Assembly (NCBI RefSeq): GCF_018613675.1
Contig: NZ_JAGGPQ010000005.1
Coordinates: forward strand, 395,974 to 459,973
From: Arthrobacter sp. ISL-85
Lineage (GTDB): Bacteria; Actinomycetota; Actinomycetes; Actinomycetales; Micrococcaceae
Reading direction: 5' to 3'
Length of the DNA: 64,000 nucleotides
Below are positions 44,401 through 59,794 of the stretch, piece after piece. Under the pieces are notes generated by a model. It did not search any database and was not told where the DNA came from. It saw nothing but the letters and a program-made list of their open reading frames with translations. The first letter of the stretch is position 1. Every line of letters begins with the position of its first letter. Both the position numbers and the translations under genes were made by a program.

Positions 44401-45472
44401 CGGCCACCGGTACCGCATTCGCGTCAACGACGGCCAGGTCCCAGCCGTCCAGGGGCAGCCCGATCCGCACCGGGCCGGGGCCCCCGAGGGGTGCCGCGCA
44501 GGCCACCACCGTCGCTTCGGTTGGGCCGTAGGTATTCCAGACTTCCCGGCCCTCCACGGCAAGGCGTTCGGCCAGTTCCGGCGGGCAGGCCTCTCCGCCG
44601 AAGATCAGGAGGCGCACATTTTCGAGTGATTCAGCGGGCCACAGCGCCGCGAGGGTGGGCACGGTGGAGACGGCCGTGATGCCGTGGTTGATCAGCCAGG
44701 GCCCAAGATCCATGCCGGTGCGGACCAGGGCCCGTGGCGCGGGCACCAGGCAGGCGCCGTGACGCCACGCGAGCCACATCTCCTCGCACGAGGCGTCAAA
44801 CGCGACGGACAGGCCGGCCAGGACCCGGTCCTGGGGGCCGAGCGGATCCCCGCGAAGGAAGATCCTCGCCTCCGCGTCCACGAAGGCCGCCGCCGACCGG
44901 TGCTGGACAGCCACCCCTTTGGGCGTTCCGGTGGACCCCGACGTAAAGATGATCCAGGCGTCGTCGCCAGGTCCGGGTGGCCGGGCCCCCTTGAAGGGGC
45001 CGCCGCGTCGGGTTCCCGCCGGCCCCGGTTCAATAGCGCCGCCTGCCCTGAGGACGGCTGCCACCCGGGCTTCGCCAAACACCAACCGGGCACGCTCATC
45101 GGGGTCGTCCGCATCCACGGGAACGTAGGCTGCGCCCACCAGGAGGATGGCAAGGATGGAAACATACAGTTCGCTGGTGCCGGAGGGGATCCGCACGCCA
45201 ATCCTGTCGCCGGCGCCCAGGCCGGCGAGGTGCAGCCGTCGGCCGGTGGCCCGGACGGCTTGCAGCAATTGGGCGTAGCTGAGCGATGTGCGGCCATCAT
45301 CCAGTGCGGACGCCTCGGGAAAACGGGCCGCCGTGTCCTGCAGGATGTCAATCAGCGTCCTGGCTGGCGGTGCCGCGGGGGCGCCGGGCAGTTGGGGCTG
45401 GTGGACCGCTGGGTGCCGGCTGCCGTCGTCGGGCGCCTGGAACCGGGCCGGGGCTGCTGCTCCGTTTGTCAT
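41498..45472 (-). CDS. Pls/PosA-like single-module membrane NRPS
   Basis: The 1,324-residue protein has an adenylation domain (about 45-535: TSGSTGTPKGV about 178-188, NTYGPTEA, YRSGDLV, LPTKTSGKVDR) and a carrier domain with serine S562 in GGGSLSAAQ. A long C-terminal part from about 630 follows, with six or so membrane helices alternating with three left-handed-helix acyltransferase-like repeats (RALGAKIGRDV, RLLGAKVGRNV, RALGAKIGGGT). This is the epsilon-poly-lysine synthetase architecture, and the length is close to that enzyme. There is no thioesterase or ordinary condensation domain. ATG 45472 is chosen. The substrate amino acid cannot be read reliably by eye. Confidence 0.9.
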   Translation of the reverse strand: MTNGAAAPARFQAPDDGSRHPAVHQPQLPGAPAAPPARTLIDILQDTAARFPEASALDDGRTSLSYAQLLQAVRATGRRLHLAGLGAGDRIGVRIPSGTSELYVSILAILLVGAAYVPVDADDPDERARLVFGEARVAAVLRAGGAIEPGPAGTRRGGPFKGARPPGPGDDAWIIFTSGSTGTPKGVAVQHRSAAAFVDAEARIFLRGDPLGPQDRVLAGLSVAFDASCEEMWLAWRHGACLVPAPRALVRTGMDLGPWLINHGITAVSTVPTLAALWPAESLENVRLLIFGGEACPPELAERLAVEGREVWNTYGPTEATVVACAAPLGGPGPVRIGLPLDGWDLAVVDANAVPVAEGAVGELIIGGVGLARYLDPAKDAEKYAPMPSLGWDRAYRSGDLVRYERAGLVFQGRADDQVKLGGRRIELGEIDAAMQALPGVSGAAAAVQTTAAGNQILVGYLASVSGQDLDLAAAREQLSANLPAALVPLLAVVESLPTKTSGKVDRHALPWPLAGAGAAEADSAPLNLPDDAAWIVEQWSSVLGSPVSSLDADFFAYGGGSLSAAQLVSALRVRYPTITVADVYATPRVGALVELARQVHPAGDSGPARERTVRPTARKSQVFQTLMGVPLHILVGMRWLTYLMAINNLLAGFAGFTAAPTVSWWWVATSWLVFVSPAGRMLVSVAAARLLLRGVEPGIYPRSGRVHLRLWLAEQIQDLAGAISLASAPWVPYYARALGAKIGRDVQLHSLPPVTGMLTLGSGANVEPEVDLSGWWIDGDNVHIGAIRIGRGASIGARSTLMPGASIGAGAQVEAGSAVLGKVKAGQLAAGSPARRQGKAKHSVPDTPVQGRLAARAWFVGFALASAVLSTIPYLSAAAGLWAAFAFIQGSSSLTGALPRLVAALAPASLVWFAANALLILAATRLLSVGITEGYHRVRSRVGWQIWATERVLDLARDLLFPIYASLFTPVWLRLLGAKVGRNVEASTVLLIPKMTTVGEGAFLADDTMVAAYELDGGWLRVAPAKIGKRSFLGNSGMTAAGRNVPKNSLVAVLSATPAKAKSGTSWLGSPPVRLRRTAIASDDTRTFQPPPRLKLARTLWELGRFLPVMLTAGIAAGTMLAFDWIAAGFGYAVAALLTGLVMLLAGFVAAAASVIAKWVLVGRIRRGEHPLWSSFIWRNEVVDSFIELVTAPWFARAASGTPALVWWLRALGAKIGGGTWCESYWLPEADLVTLGRNSTVNRGCVVQTHLFHDRVMSIDAVTLEDGATMGPHGVILPQASIGGGGTVGPASLVMRGEAVPAATYWMGNPVSPWSGPGSPSAT

Positions 45473-45635
45473 GGTGCTGGCTGGCTCCTCGCCGGAACGT
45501 GCATCCCCGGAGGGGACCTGCTGCTGGGTCACCCCCGTAGTTTCCGGGGAGAAGATGAACAACAGGTGTCCGGCGCGCCCGGACGTGCCGTTTCCGGCGG
45601 TCCGGGCGTTTGCCGGCTGTTCATGTAGCCGGTAC

Positions 45636-46601
45636 CTAGGGAACCAGCAGGACTTTCCCTGTGGTCTTGCGGCCCTCAAGGTCCCGGTGAGCCTGCGCGG
45701 CCTGGCTCAGCGGGTAGCGCGCGCCAATCCGGACCTTCAAGCTGCCGTCCGCAGCGGCGGCAAACACCTCGTCCGAACGCCAGCGCCGCTCCGTTGCGTC
45801 CCGCAGGTAGTGGCCCATGGTGGGGCGCGTCAGGAACACCGAGCCCGCGGCATTAAGGCGCTGCGGATCAAATGGCGGGACGGGACCTGAGGCCGCTCCA
45901 AACAGGACCAACATCCCCCTGACACGCAAAGCGGACAGCGAACCGTCGAAGGTGTCCTTGCCCACGCCGTCGTAGGCGACGTCAACGCCCGTCCCGCTGG
46001 TGATGTCCCTGACCCGCTCCGCGAAGCCGTCGTAGCGCAGCACGTGGTCCGCTCCGGCGTCGAGCGCAAGCTGTTCCTTCTCATCAGTGGAGACAGTGGT
46101 GATGACTTCCGCGCCACGTGCCTTAAGCAGCTGGATCAGCAGCAGCCCCACGCCGCCGGCGCCGGCGTGCAGCAGGACCTTGTGGCCGGGCTCCACTTTG
46201 AAGGTGGAATTCATCAGGTAATGGGCGGTGACGCCCTGCAGGGGGAGGGCGGCGGCGGTGAAGATGTCCAGCCCCTTCGGTACCGGCAGCGCTGCGTCCT
46301 GGTCCACCAGTGCGTAATCCGCGTAGCAGTCGATGCCTTCGGCGGTGGCCACCCGGTCACCCACGGCGAAGCCGGTGACGCCTTCGCCCACCGCCTCCAC
46401 CGTGCCGGCGGCCTCTGATCCGGGAGTGAAGGGGTAGGAGACTTTGTAGGTGCCGCTGCGCTTGTAGGTATCGATGAAGTTGACGCCGGCCGCCCCGACC
46501 TTGATCAGCAGCTGCCCCGGGCCGGGAACAGGGGGTTCCACCTCTGTGTAGCCAAGGACTTCCGGTCCGCCTGCCTGCCGTGCGACGATTGCGTGCGTCA
46601 T
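45636..46601 (-). CDS. NADPH:quinone oxidoreductase, zinc-independent MDR family
   Basis: The 321-residue protein belongs to the quinone oxidoreductase branch of medium-chain dehydrogenases. It shows GVNFIDTYKRSGTYKV, the GSEAAGTVEAVGEGV segment, and the nucleotide-binding HAGAGGVGLLLIQLLKARGAEV. Zinc-binding cysteines of true alcohol dehydrogenases are absent. It likely reduces quinones using NADPH. GGAGAGCA precedes ATG 46601; the frame upstream is open by composition only. It diverges from argC, and the ArgR boxes lie between the two genes. Confidence 0.88.
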   Translation of the reverse strand: MTHAIVARQAGGPEVLGYTEVEPPVPGPGQLLIKVGAAGVNFIDTYKRSGTYKVSYPFTPGSEAAGTVEAVGEGVTGFAVGDRVATAEGIDCYADYALVDQDAALPVPKGLDIFTAAALPLQGVTAHYLMNSTFKVEPGHKVLLHAGAGGVGLLLIQLLKARGAEVITTVSTDEKEQLALDAGADHVLRYDGFAERVRDITSGTGVDVAYDGVGKDTFDGSLSALRVRGMLVLFGAASGPVPPFDPQRLNAAGSVFLTRPTMGHYLRDATERRWRSDEVFAAAADGSLKVRIGARYPLSQAAQAHRDLEGRKTTGKVLLVP

Positions 46602-46705
46602 TGCTCTCCTTTCACGGGTCCCGGCCTCTCCGGCCCCGCCTGCCGAAACCATCCTAGGGATACCCCGGGTCCGGGACGACAAGCGGCAGCGTTCCGGCCC
46701 TGGTT

Positions 46706-48950
<2,245 letters not shown>

Positions 48951-49020
48951 GAGCCCCGGCCAAGGAAGTACCCGCCAGGGGCAAACCCGCCAGGCTCGAG
49001 CCGCTGTGGAAAGTGACAAC

Positions 49021-49976
49021 ATGAACACCCAGACGCGTGAAACCACCAGCATGTCCGCCGCGCAGGACAAAGCAGAAACGCTGATCGAGGCCCTGCCCTG
49101 GATCCAGCGGTTCGCCGGTACCACGATGGTGATCAAGTACGGCGGCAACGCCATGGTCAACGACGAGCTCCGCCGAGCCTTCGCCGAGGACATCGTCTTC
49201 CTCCACCATGTGGGCATCCACCCCGTGGTGGTGCACGGCGGCGGCCCGCAGATCAACTCCATGCTGGGCCGGCTGGGCATAGAGTCCGAGTTCAAGGGCG
49301 GCCTGCGCGTCACCACCCCTGAGGCTATGGACGTGGTCCGCATGGTCCTCACCGGCCAGGTGGGACGCGAGCTGGTGGGCCTGATCAACTCCCACGGACC
49401 CTACGCCGTCGGCATGTCCGGGGAAGACGGCGGCCTGCTCCGTGCCGTCCGTACCGGGACCGTGGTGGACGGCGAGGACGTTGACCTTGGGCTGGTGGGC
49501 GAGGTGGTGGGCGTGGACCCCACCGGCATCGTTGACATCCTCGCCGCCGGCCGCATTCCCGTGATTTCCACGGTGGCCCCGGAAATTGTCGACGGCGGCG
49601 ACGGCGTGGTGGGGACCGCGAGGTTCCAGCCCACAGGCCAGGTCCTGAACGTCAATGCGGACACCGCGGCGGCGGCGGTCGCCTCGGCGCTGGGCGCGTC
49701 CAAGCTGGTGATCCTGACCGACGTCGAAGGCCTCTACGCCAACTGGCCGGACAAGTCCTCCCTGATCTCCTCGCTCACGGCGTCGGAGCTGCGGGACATG
49801 CTGCCCAGGCTGGAATCGGGCATGATCCCGAAGATGGCGGCCTGCCTCAAGGCTGTCGACGAAGGCGTGGAACGCGCACACATCGTGGACGGGCGCCTGC
49901 CCCACTCCATGCTTCTTGAAACATTTACGACGGCGGGCATCGGCACCCAGGTAGTCCCGGACGAGGAGATCAACGG

Positions 49977-49980
<4 letters not shown>
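49021..49980 (+). CDS. argB: Acetylglutamate kinase
   Basis: ArgB phosphorylates N-acetylglutamate and is usually the arginine-inhibited step. The 319-residue protein has the glycine-rich [10 protein letters not shown], the substrate segment [10 protein letters not shown] and ILTDVEGLY. The N-terminal 25 residues could form the helix that builds the arginine-sensitive hexamer. GGAAAG precedes ATG 49021; ATG 49051 is an alternative. The stop overlaps argD (ATGA). Confidence 0.96.
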
Positions 49981-52227
<2,247 letters not shown>

Positions 52228-52228
<1 letters not shown>

Positions 52229-52758
52229 TGTCCGCCCAGCCGTCCTCCCCGGGCACCAGCCCCGCCACCAAGACCGCCCGGCAGGCGCGCATCACCGCCA
52301 TCCTCACCGGGCAGTCCGTGCGTTCCCAGGCGGAGCTCGCGGCGTTGCTGGCGGACGACGGCGTGCAGGTCACCCAGGCCACGCTGTCCCGCGACCTCGT
52401 GGAACTGGGCGCCGTCCGCGTCCGCGGGAAGGAGGGCGTCCTGGTCTACGCCGTCCCCGGCGAAGGCGGCGAACGGGGCGCCAAGAGCGGCGTCACCCAG
52501 GAGATCCTGGATGCCCGGCTCGCCCGGCTGTGCAGCGAACTGCTGGTCACCGCCGAGGCGTCCGCCAACATCGCAGTCCTGCGGACCCCGCCCGGTGCCG
52601 CCAACTTCCTGGCCCTGGCCATCGACCACTCGGTGATGCCGTCCATCCTGGGCACCATCGCCGGTGACGATACCGTCCTGCTGGTCTCCCGTGACCCGCT
52701 GGGCGGCCCGGACCTCGCCGCCCGCTTCCTGCAACTCGCCGAGGAAGCCGGGCAATAA
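52228..52758 (+). CDS. argR: Arginine repressor
   Basis: ArgR is a hexameric arginine-dependent repressor. The 176-residue protein has a winged helix-turn-helix ([20 protein letters not shown], then [12 protein letters not shown]) and a C-terminal arginine-binding/oligomerisation domain ending [15 protein letters not shown]. It is encoded inside the operon it should control, and candidate operators lie at the argC promoter. The first 20 residues are a Pro/Ser/Thr-rich extension. GTG 52228 shares one base with the argF stop. Confidence 0.95.
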
Positions 52759-52803
52759 GCTTGAAGACAACAAACCAACCAACCCCAACAAGGAGCATTT
52801 AAA

Positions 52804-55441
<2,638 letters not shown>

Positions 55442-55442
<1 letters not shown>

Positions 55443-55576
55443 ACGCCCGCTCACTTCCTGCGCTTTTCGGGCCAACGCCCGCTCACTTTCTTCAGGACAG
55501 TGAGCGGGCGTTGGCGTTTTAGGTGTAGAGCGTGAGCGGGCGTTGCCAATTGCCCTGCAATATCTGAGCGGGCGTT
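55442..55576. repeat. Five-copy AACGCCCGCTCA inverted-repeat array
   Basis: The 12-base unit AACGCCCGCTCA occurs forward at 55442-55453 and 55474-55485, and reversed (TGAGCGGGCGTT) at 55501-55512, 55533-55544 and 55565-55576. The reversed copies recur every 32 bases, and the two forward copies are also 32 bases apart. Such regular arrays recall REP-like elements. Gene-free sequence here is 173 bases long between argH and the PdxH-like gene. Confidence 0.85.
55472..55514 (+). terminator. Hairpin terminator of argH formed by the repeat array
   Basis: A perfect 16-bp stem (55472-55487 with 55499-55514) and 11-base loop lies 30 bases after argH. It is followed by CGTTTTAGG. It is built from two opposed copies of the repeat unit, so termination and repeat identity cannot be separated by eye. 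Confidence 0.6.
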
Positions 55577-55615
55577 GGGGGACGAGGGCGGTTGACGCGC
55601 CGCTAGGCTGGCTTC

Positions 55616-56176
55616 ATGAGCGAGACCTTCCGCAAGTTCCTTCGCACCCTGCCCGATTTCCCGTCCAACCTTCCCGGCTTCGACCCGGAGAACGCACCGC
55701 CGGACCCTGCATTGCTCTTCAAGCAGTGGCTGGACGAGGCGCTGGACGCGGGGGAGCAGCAACCGCACGCTTTCAGCCTGGCCACGGTGGGCGCAGGGTC
55801 CGACGGCGGCCCGCAACCGTCCTCCCGGATGCTGATCCTGAAGGACATCGACGACGACGGCTGGCACTTCGCCACGTCCCGCACCTCCCGCAAGGGCCGG
55901 GAACTGGCGGCGTCACCTCGCGCGGCAATGAACTTTTACTGGCCGGGCCTGGGCCGGCAGGTCCGGGTGGCGGGCACCGTGGTTGAGCTTTCCGCTGAGG
56001 CCTCCGCCGTCGACTGGCAGGAGCGGCCCCGGGCGGACGGCAGCGACAACCCGCACTGGCAGCTCTACGCCCTGCAGCCCACCGAACTCGAGTTCTGGCA
56101 GGCCAGCAACGACGGCCGGCACGTGCGCCACCGTGTGGGCCCGCACGGCAGTCCGCTGGACAAATCGCTCGGCTAG
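55616..56176 (+). CDS. PdxH-like pyridoxamine 5'-phosphate oxidase family protein
   Basis: The 186-residue FMN-binding split-barrel protein has the PNPOx signature: ALDAGEQQPHAFSLATVG, SSRMLILKDIDDDGWHFATS with SRKGRELAASPRAAMNFYW, and RQVRVAGTV. True PdxH makes pyridoxal phosphate. This protein is shorter (about 215 is usual) and its C-terminal RxW region is reduced, so a related oxidase or heme/flavin-binding role is possible. ATG 55616 lies 6 bases after TAGGCT (55604-55609), a leaderless arrangement. Confidence 0.78.
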   Translation: MSETFRKFLRTLPDFPSNLPGFDPENAPPDPALLFKQWLDEALDAGEQQPHAFSLATVGAGSDGGPQPSSRMLILKDIDDDGWHFATSRTSRKGRELAASPRAAMNFYWPGLGRQVRVAGTVVELSAEASAVDWQERPRADGSDNPHWQLYALQPTELEFWQASNDGRHVRHRVGPHGSPLDKSLG

Positions 56177-56185
56177 GCTGGCCGC

Positions 56186-56947
56186 ATGACCTCACCTTCC
56201 CCTGCCGACCTGCTCTCCGGAATCCACCAAGCCGCCGACGCCGTCACCTCCGACGTCTCCAAGCTCACCGACGAGGACGTGAAGGCTCCGTCCGCCCTGC
56301 CCGGCTGGACGCGCGGGCACGTCCTGGCGCACGTGGCCGGAATCTCCAATGCCATGGCGCGCCAACTTGAGTACGCCGCGCGGGGAGAAACCATTGAGCT
56401 GTACGACGGCGGGATGGATGGCCGGAACAGGGCCATCGACATGGCTGCCGGCCACGATGCCGCCACCCACCGGGAAGATGTGTCCGCCGGCCTCAAACGT
56501 GCACTGCGGGCGTTTGATGCACTGCCCGGCGTCAAGGATTCGTCCGCTAACCAAACCGGCTGGTGGGCGCCCATTTCCTTCAGGCGGGGGGTGGTCCTGG
56601 ACGGCGGGCTGGCGCTGTGGCGCGAACTGGTCATCCATAACGCCGACCTGTTGACGGGCCGGGGACCGGAGACCTGGAGCCGGCCGTTCTGTGAGCACCT
56701 GTTCGACTTCCTGGCCGCCCGCGTGCCTCCGGAAGAGAAACTGTTGCTGCAGCCGCTTGGCCTGCCTCCGGTGAGCATCGGCAGCGGCACCCGCTCTACG
56801 GTAGTCAGCGGCATGGTGACCGACATTGCCGCGTGGCTCGCCGGGCGGCAGCCGTCGCTGGACAGCCTGCGGGCCACGGCCGCCGGGGACGGCACCGACC
56901 TCCCCGGCCTCCTGCCCTGGCCCTCGGCGATGCCTGACCCGAAGTAG
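56186..56947 (+). CDS. Mycothiol-dependent maleylpyruvate isomerase family protein
   Basis: The 253-residue protein has the DinB-like four-helix N-terminal domain of mycothiol-using enzymes: LPGWTRGHVLAHVAGISNAM with a metal-binding histidine in GHVLAH and ELVIHNADL further on. Characterised relatives isomerise maleylpyruvate with mycothiol; many paralogues have unknown substrates. No gentisate genes are adjacent, so the specific reaction is not supported. ATG 56186 lies 6 bases after TAGGCT (56174-56179), suggesting a leaderless mRNA separate from the PdxH-like gene. Confidence 0.8.
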   Translation: MTSPSPADLLSGIHQAADAVTSDVSKLTDEDVKAPSALPGWTRGHVLAHVAGISNAMARQLEYAARGETIELYDGGMDGRNRAIDMAAGHDAATHREDVSAGLKRALRAFDALPGVKDSSANQTGWWAPISFRRGVVLDGGLALWRELVIHNADLLTGRGPETWSRPFCEHLFDFLAARVPPEEKLLLQPLGLPPVSIGSGTRSTVVSGMVTDIAAWLAGRQPSLDSLRATAAGDGTDLPGLLPWPSAMPDPK

Positions 56948-56953
56948 GCGTGG

Positions 56954-57448
56954 TCAGGCGGCCTCGCGGGCCAGCAGGCTTTCCTTGATGCGCAGGCCCC
57001 AGCGGAAACCGCCCAGCGAGCCGTCGGTCCGGATGACGCGGTGGCAGGGAACGAACAGGGCAGCCGCGTTGAACGCGCAGGCGCTCGCGGCGGCCCGCAC
57101 AGCGCGCGGATTGCCGGCAAGGGCCGCGTACTCGGTGTAGGTGACGGGAGAGCCCGGTTTGACCTGCCGCAGTACATCCCAGGCATGGGCGCGGAACGGG
57201 CCGGACTGCTGGTGGACCGGCACCATCATGGCCGGTGCGGGGTCGCCGGCATAGAAGGCGTCGACGGCGGAGGAGATCCCGCCCAGGTCCGCCACCTCTT
57301 CCACGGCGTCAGGCCGCAGGGCAGGATGGACCTGCCCGGTCAGCTCCGACAGGCCGGCGGTCCAGCCCGATGCAAGGACCACGCCATCCCGGGCGAGGAT
57401 GGTGAACGGTCCGTCCGGCGTGGACAGCTGGAGCAGTTGCGCTTTCAT
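56954..57448 (-). CDS. ogt: Methylated-DNA--protein-cysteine methyltransferase
   Basis: This suicide enzyme removes O6-methyl groups from guanine. The 164-residue protein has the acceptor C135 in LFVPCHRVI and the arginine-finger region GNPRAVRAAASACAFN; both are intact. ATG 57448 follows GAAAGGG and overlaps the TGA of the upstream ada-alkA gene (ATGA), so they are co-translated. With the fusion gene and the nearby mpg gene it forms an alkylation-repair group. Confidence 0.94.
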   Translation of the reverse strand: MKAQLLQLSTPDGPFTILARDGVVLASGWTAGLSELTGQVHPALRPDAVEEVADLGGISSAVDAFYAGDPAPAMMVPVHQQSGPFRAHAWDVLRQVKPGSPVTYTEYAALAGNPRAVRAAASACAFNAAALFVPCHRVIRTDGSLGGFRWGLRIKESLLAREAA

Positions 57449-58923
57449 GGCATCCCTTTCGCGGGAATGGTGGTAATTGTGGCGGGCCGCGCCGCGGCAC
57501 GCCACAGGTGCATCGTGGCGTAGGAGCGCCACGGGCTTGTCTCCCGGAAGTCCGGACTCAGGGCGTTGTTCCCATTATCGACGGCGCGGATCCCGTTCCG
57601 CACCGCGGCGTCGTTGTCAAGGAAGATGTCCGGGGCGCCCAGGACCCGCATGGCCACGTACCCCACCGTCCAGGGCCCGACGCCGGGAAGCGGCAGGAGC
57701 GCCGCGGTCAGGCTTGGGAGATTGTCGCCGTAGCCGAACGCCAGCTGTCCCGACGCCATGGCATCCGCAGCGTGCAGCAGCGACTCGGTCCTCCGCCGTG
57801 GACCGCGCAGCAGATGTCCCGCCCCCGCGATTTCGGCCGGAGTGGGAAACAGCCGGTCCAGGCCGTCGCCGGGTGCACTGCTGGGACTGCCGGCCGCTGA
57901 CAGTTGGGTCAGTGCGGTCCTGGCAGCCGCAACCGTGATCTGCTGGCCCACCATGGCCCGGATCAGCAGCTCCTGCGGATCCACCGCCCCCGGCATCCGC
58001 ATCCCGCGGGCGCCGGCAACGGAGGCGGCAAGCCGGGGATCCGCCTCCAGGGCGCCGTCAATCGCTTCCGGGTCCGCGTCGAGGTCGAACAGCCTGCGCA
58101 CCCGGCTGAGCAGCGCCGGAAGGTCGCGAAGGTCCACCGCGCCTACGGTGAGGGTCAGCGGCCGTTCCCGGGACCCGCCGTCGTACTCCACCCGGAACCG
58201 CGCGTCGCCGTGGGGGAGCCGCAGCGTCCGGGTATAGGACGTCGGCGTCCCTTCCTCGACTCCCGGGATGGCACGGACCGCCAGGAAGGAGAAGATGCCC
58301 GGGTCGAAAGGCCGGCGGTAGGGCAGGCCCAAGGTCAGGGCCGTGGTGCCGCCGCCGGGCGCCGGGTGCCGGACCGTCCTCCGCAGTGCAGTGGGAGTCA
58401 TGCCGAACACCTCGGCGATGGTCTCGTTGAACTGCCTGACGCTGCTGAAGCCTGCCGCAAAGGCAACGTCGGCGAGCTTCATCGATGTGGAAACCAGCAG
58501 GGTGCGCGCGGTCTGTGCCCTTGCGGCACGGGCCAGCGACAGGGGGCCGGCGCCCAGCTCCTGGCCCAGGATCCGGTTCAGCTGGCGCGGTGAATACCCC
58601 AGCCGGGCGGCAAGGCCCGCCACCCCATCGCGGTTGATGACGCCGTCGTTGATCAGGCGCATCGCGCGGCCCGCGACGTCCTGCCGTACGTTCCAGGCCG
58701 GAGTTCCCGGCACCGCCTCCGGCAGGCAGCGCTTGCAGGCGCGGTAGCCTGCCTCGTGTGCCGCGACGGACGTCTCGTAGAACGTCACGTTGGCGGCTTT
58801 GGGGGTCCGGGCCGGGCACGAGGGGCGGCAGTAGATCCCGGTGCTGCGGACGGCGGTGAAGAACTGGCCGTCGAACCGGGGGTCGCGGGCGTCGATTGCC
58901 CGGTAGCGCTGCCAGAAGTCCAC
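57445..58923 (-). CDS. Ada regulatory domain-AraC HTH-AlkA glycosylase fusion
   Basis: The 492-residue protein joins three units. Residues 1-75 are the Ada zinc domain with C32, C36, C63 and C66; C32 corresponds to the methyl-phosphotriester acceptor. Residues about 80-180 form an AraC-type DNA-binding domain (DVAFAAGFSSVRQF). Residues about 190-490 are an AlkA-like 3-methyladenine glycosylase with PGVGPWTVGYVAMR and a catalytic aspartate in FLDND. It should sense methyl damage, activate its own operon and excise damaged bases. It starts at GTG 58923 and overlaps ogt. Confidence 0.93.
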   Translation of the reverse strand: MDFWQRYRAIDARDPRFDGQFFTAVRSTGIYCRPSCPARTPKAANVTFYETSVAAHEAGYRACKRCLPEAVPGTPAWNVRQDVAGRAMRLINDGVINRDGVAGLAARLGYSPRQLNRILGQELGAGPLSLARAARAQTARTLLVSTSMKLADVAFAAGFSSVRQFNETIAEVFGMTPTALRRTVRHPAPGGGTTALTLGLPYRRPFDPGIFSFLAVRAIPGVEEGTPTSYTRTLRLPHGDARFRVEYDGGSRERPLTLTVGAVDLRDLPALLSRVRRLFDLDADPEAIDGALEADPRLAASVAGARGMRMPGAVDPQELLIRAMVGQQITVAAARTALTQLSAAGSPSSAPGDGLDRLFPTPAEIAGAGHLLRGPRRRTESLLHAADAMASGQLAFGYGDNLPSLTAALLPLPGVGPWTVGYVAMRVLGAPDIFLDNDAAVRNGIRAVDNGNNALSPDFRETSPWRSYATMHLWRAAARPATITTIPAKGMP

Positions 58924-59041
58924 GCCTCCATCCTGCCAGCCGCCTGGCCACTGCTACTAGCGGGAATCGGACATCGCCGTGGGCACGGGAAAATCCTCGC
59001 AGGCCCCGTTTCAGGAGCGGATGAAACCCGCAGCATCCGGG

Positions 59042-59047
59042 TAAGGT
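59042..59047 (+). promoter_or_regulatory. Candidate -10 element for leaderless mpg
   Basis: TAAGGT ends 6 bases before ATG 59054 with no ribosome-binding sequence. The 130-base gap to ada-alkA would hold both divergent promoters. Confidence 0.45.
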
Positions 59048-59053
59048 CAAGCA

Positions 59054-59743
59054 ATGAACCAAAGCACTGGGGCGATGGGACCACTGCGGGAATTCCTGTC
59101 CGCAGACGCCCGTGAGCTCGCACCGCAGCTGCTGGGTGCCGTGCTCACGCATGAATCCCGCGACGGCGCCGTGTCCGTCCGGCTCACCGAGATAGAGGCC
59201 TATATGGGGCCCGAGGACTCGCTGCACCCGGACCCCGGCTCGCACACCTACCGCGGCCCCACGCCGCGCAACGCACCCATGTTCGGCCCCGCCGGCCACC
59301 TTTACGTCTACTTCACCTACGGGATGCACCACTGCACCAACATCGTGTGCGGTCCGGCCGGCGTCGCGTCCGCCCTGCTCCTCCGGGCAGGGGAAATCGT
59401 GGACGGGCTGGAGCTGGCCCAGCGGCGCCGGCCGACGTCGAAAACTGTTTCCGACCTGGCCAGCGGTCCGGCCCGCCTCGCCAAAGCACTGGGATTGACG
59501 ACGGCGGACAGTGGCCGCGACGCACTGGCCCCGCCTTTTGGACTGGAGCTTCCCTCCGCTCCCGCAGGGCGGGTCAGTTCCGGTCCCCGGGTGGGCGTGG
59601 CCGGCGCCGGAGGCTCGGATGAATACGCGTGGCGGTTCTGGCTCGCCGACGACCCTACCGTCTCCAAATACAAGGCAGCGAAGCCGCGGACCCGGACGCA
59701 GGCACCGGGTCCGCCGCTGGGTGCAAGGTTTGACCAGCGTTAA
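59054..59743 (+). CDS. DNA-3-methyladenine glycosylase, AAG/MPG family
   Basis: The 229-residue protein belongs to the Aag family, unrelated in fold to AlkA. It shows the catalytic glutamate region LTEIEAYMGPEDSLHPD, TPRNAPMFGPAGHLYVYFTYG and the RAGEIVDGLELAQRRRP loop. It removes 3-methyladenine, hypoxanthine or ethenoadenine. It diverges from the ada-alkA-ogt operon, giving two unrelated alkyl-base glycosylases side by side. The last 40 residues are a Pro/Arg-rich tail. Confidence 0.93.
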   Translation: MNQSTGAMGPLREFLSADARELAPQLLGAVLTHESRDGAVSVRLTEIEAYMGPEDSLHPDPGSHTYRGPTPRNAPMFGPAGHLYVYFTYGMHHCTNIVCGPAGVASALLLRAGEIVDGLELAQRRRPTSKTVSDLASGPARLAKALGLTTADSGRDALAPPFGLELPSAPAGRVSSGPRVGVAGAGGSDEYAWRFWLADDPTVSKYKAAKPRTRTQAPGPPLGARFDQR

Positions 59744-59755
59744 CGGAAATGGTTG

Positions 59756-59761
59756 TAGAAT
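59756..59761 (+). promoter_or_regulatory. Candidate -10 of the HelD-like gene
   Basis: TAGAAT lies 34 bases before ATG 59795, with TTGACC (59730-59735) at the 3' end of mpg as a possible but over-spaced -35. An AGGGGAAC ribosome-binding sequence precedes the start. No rifamycin-associated element was recognised. Confidence 0.4.
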
Positions 59762-59794
59762 GGACGGTCTGTCTTTTGCGATAGGGGAACGTTG

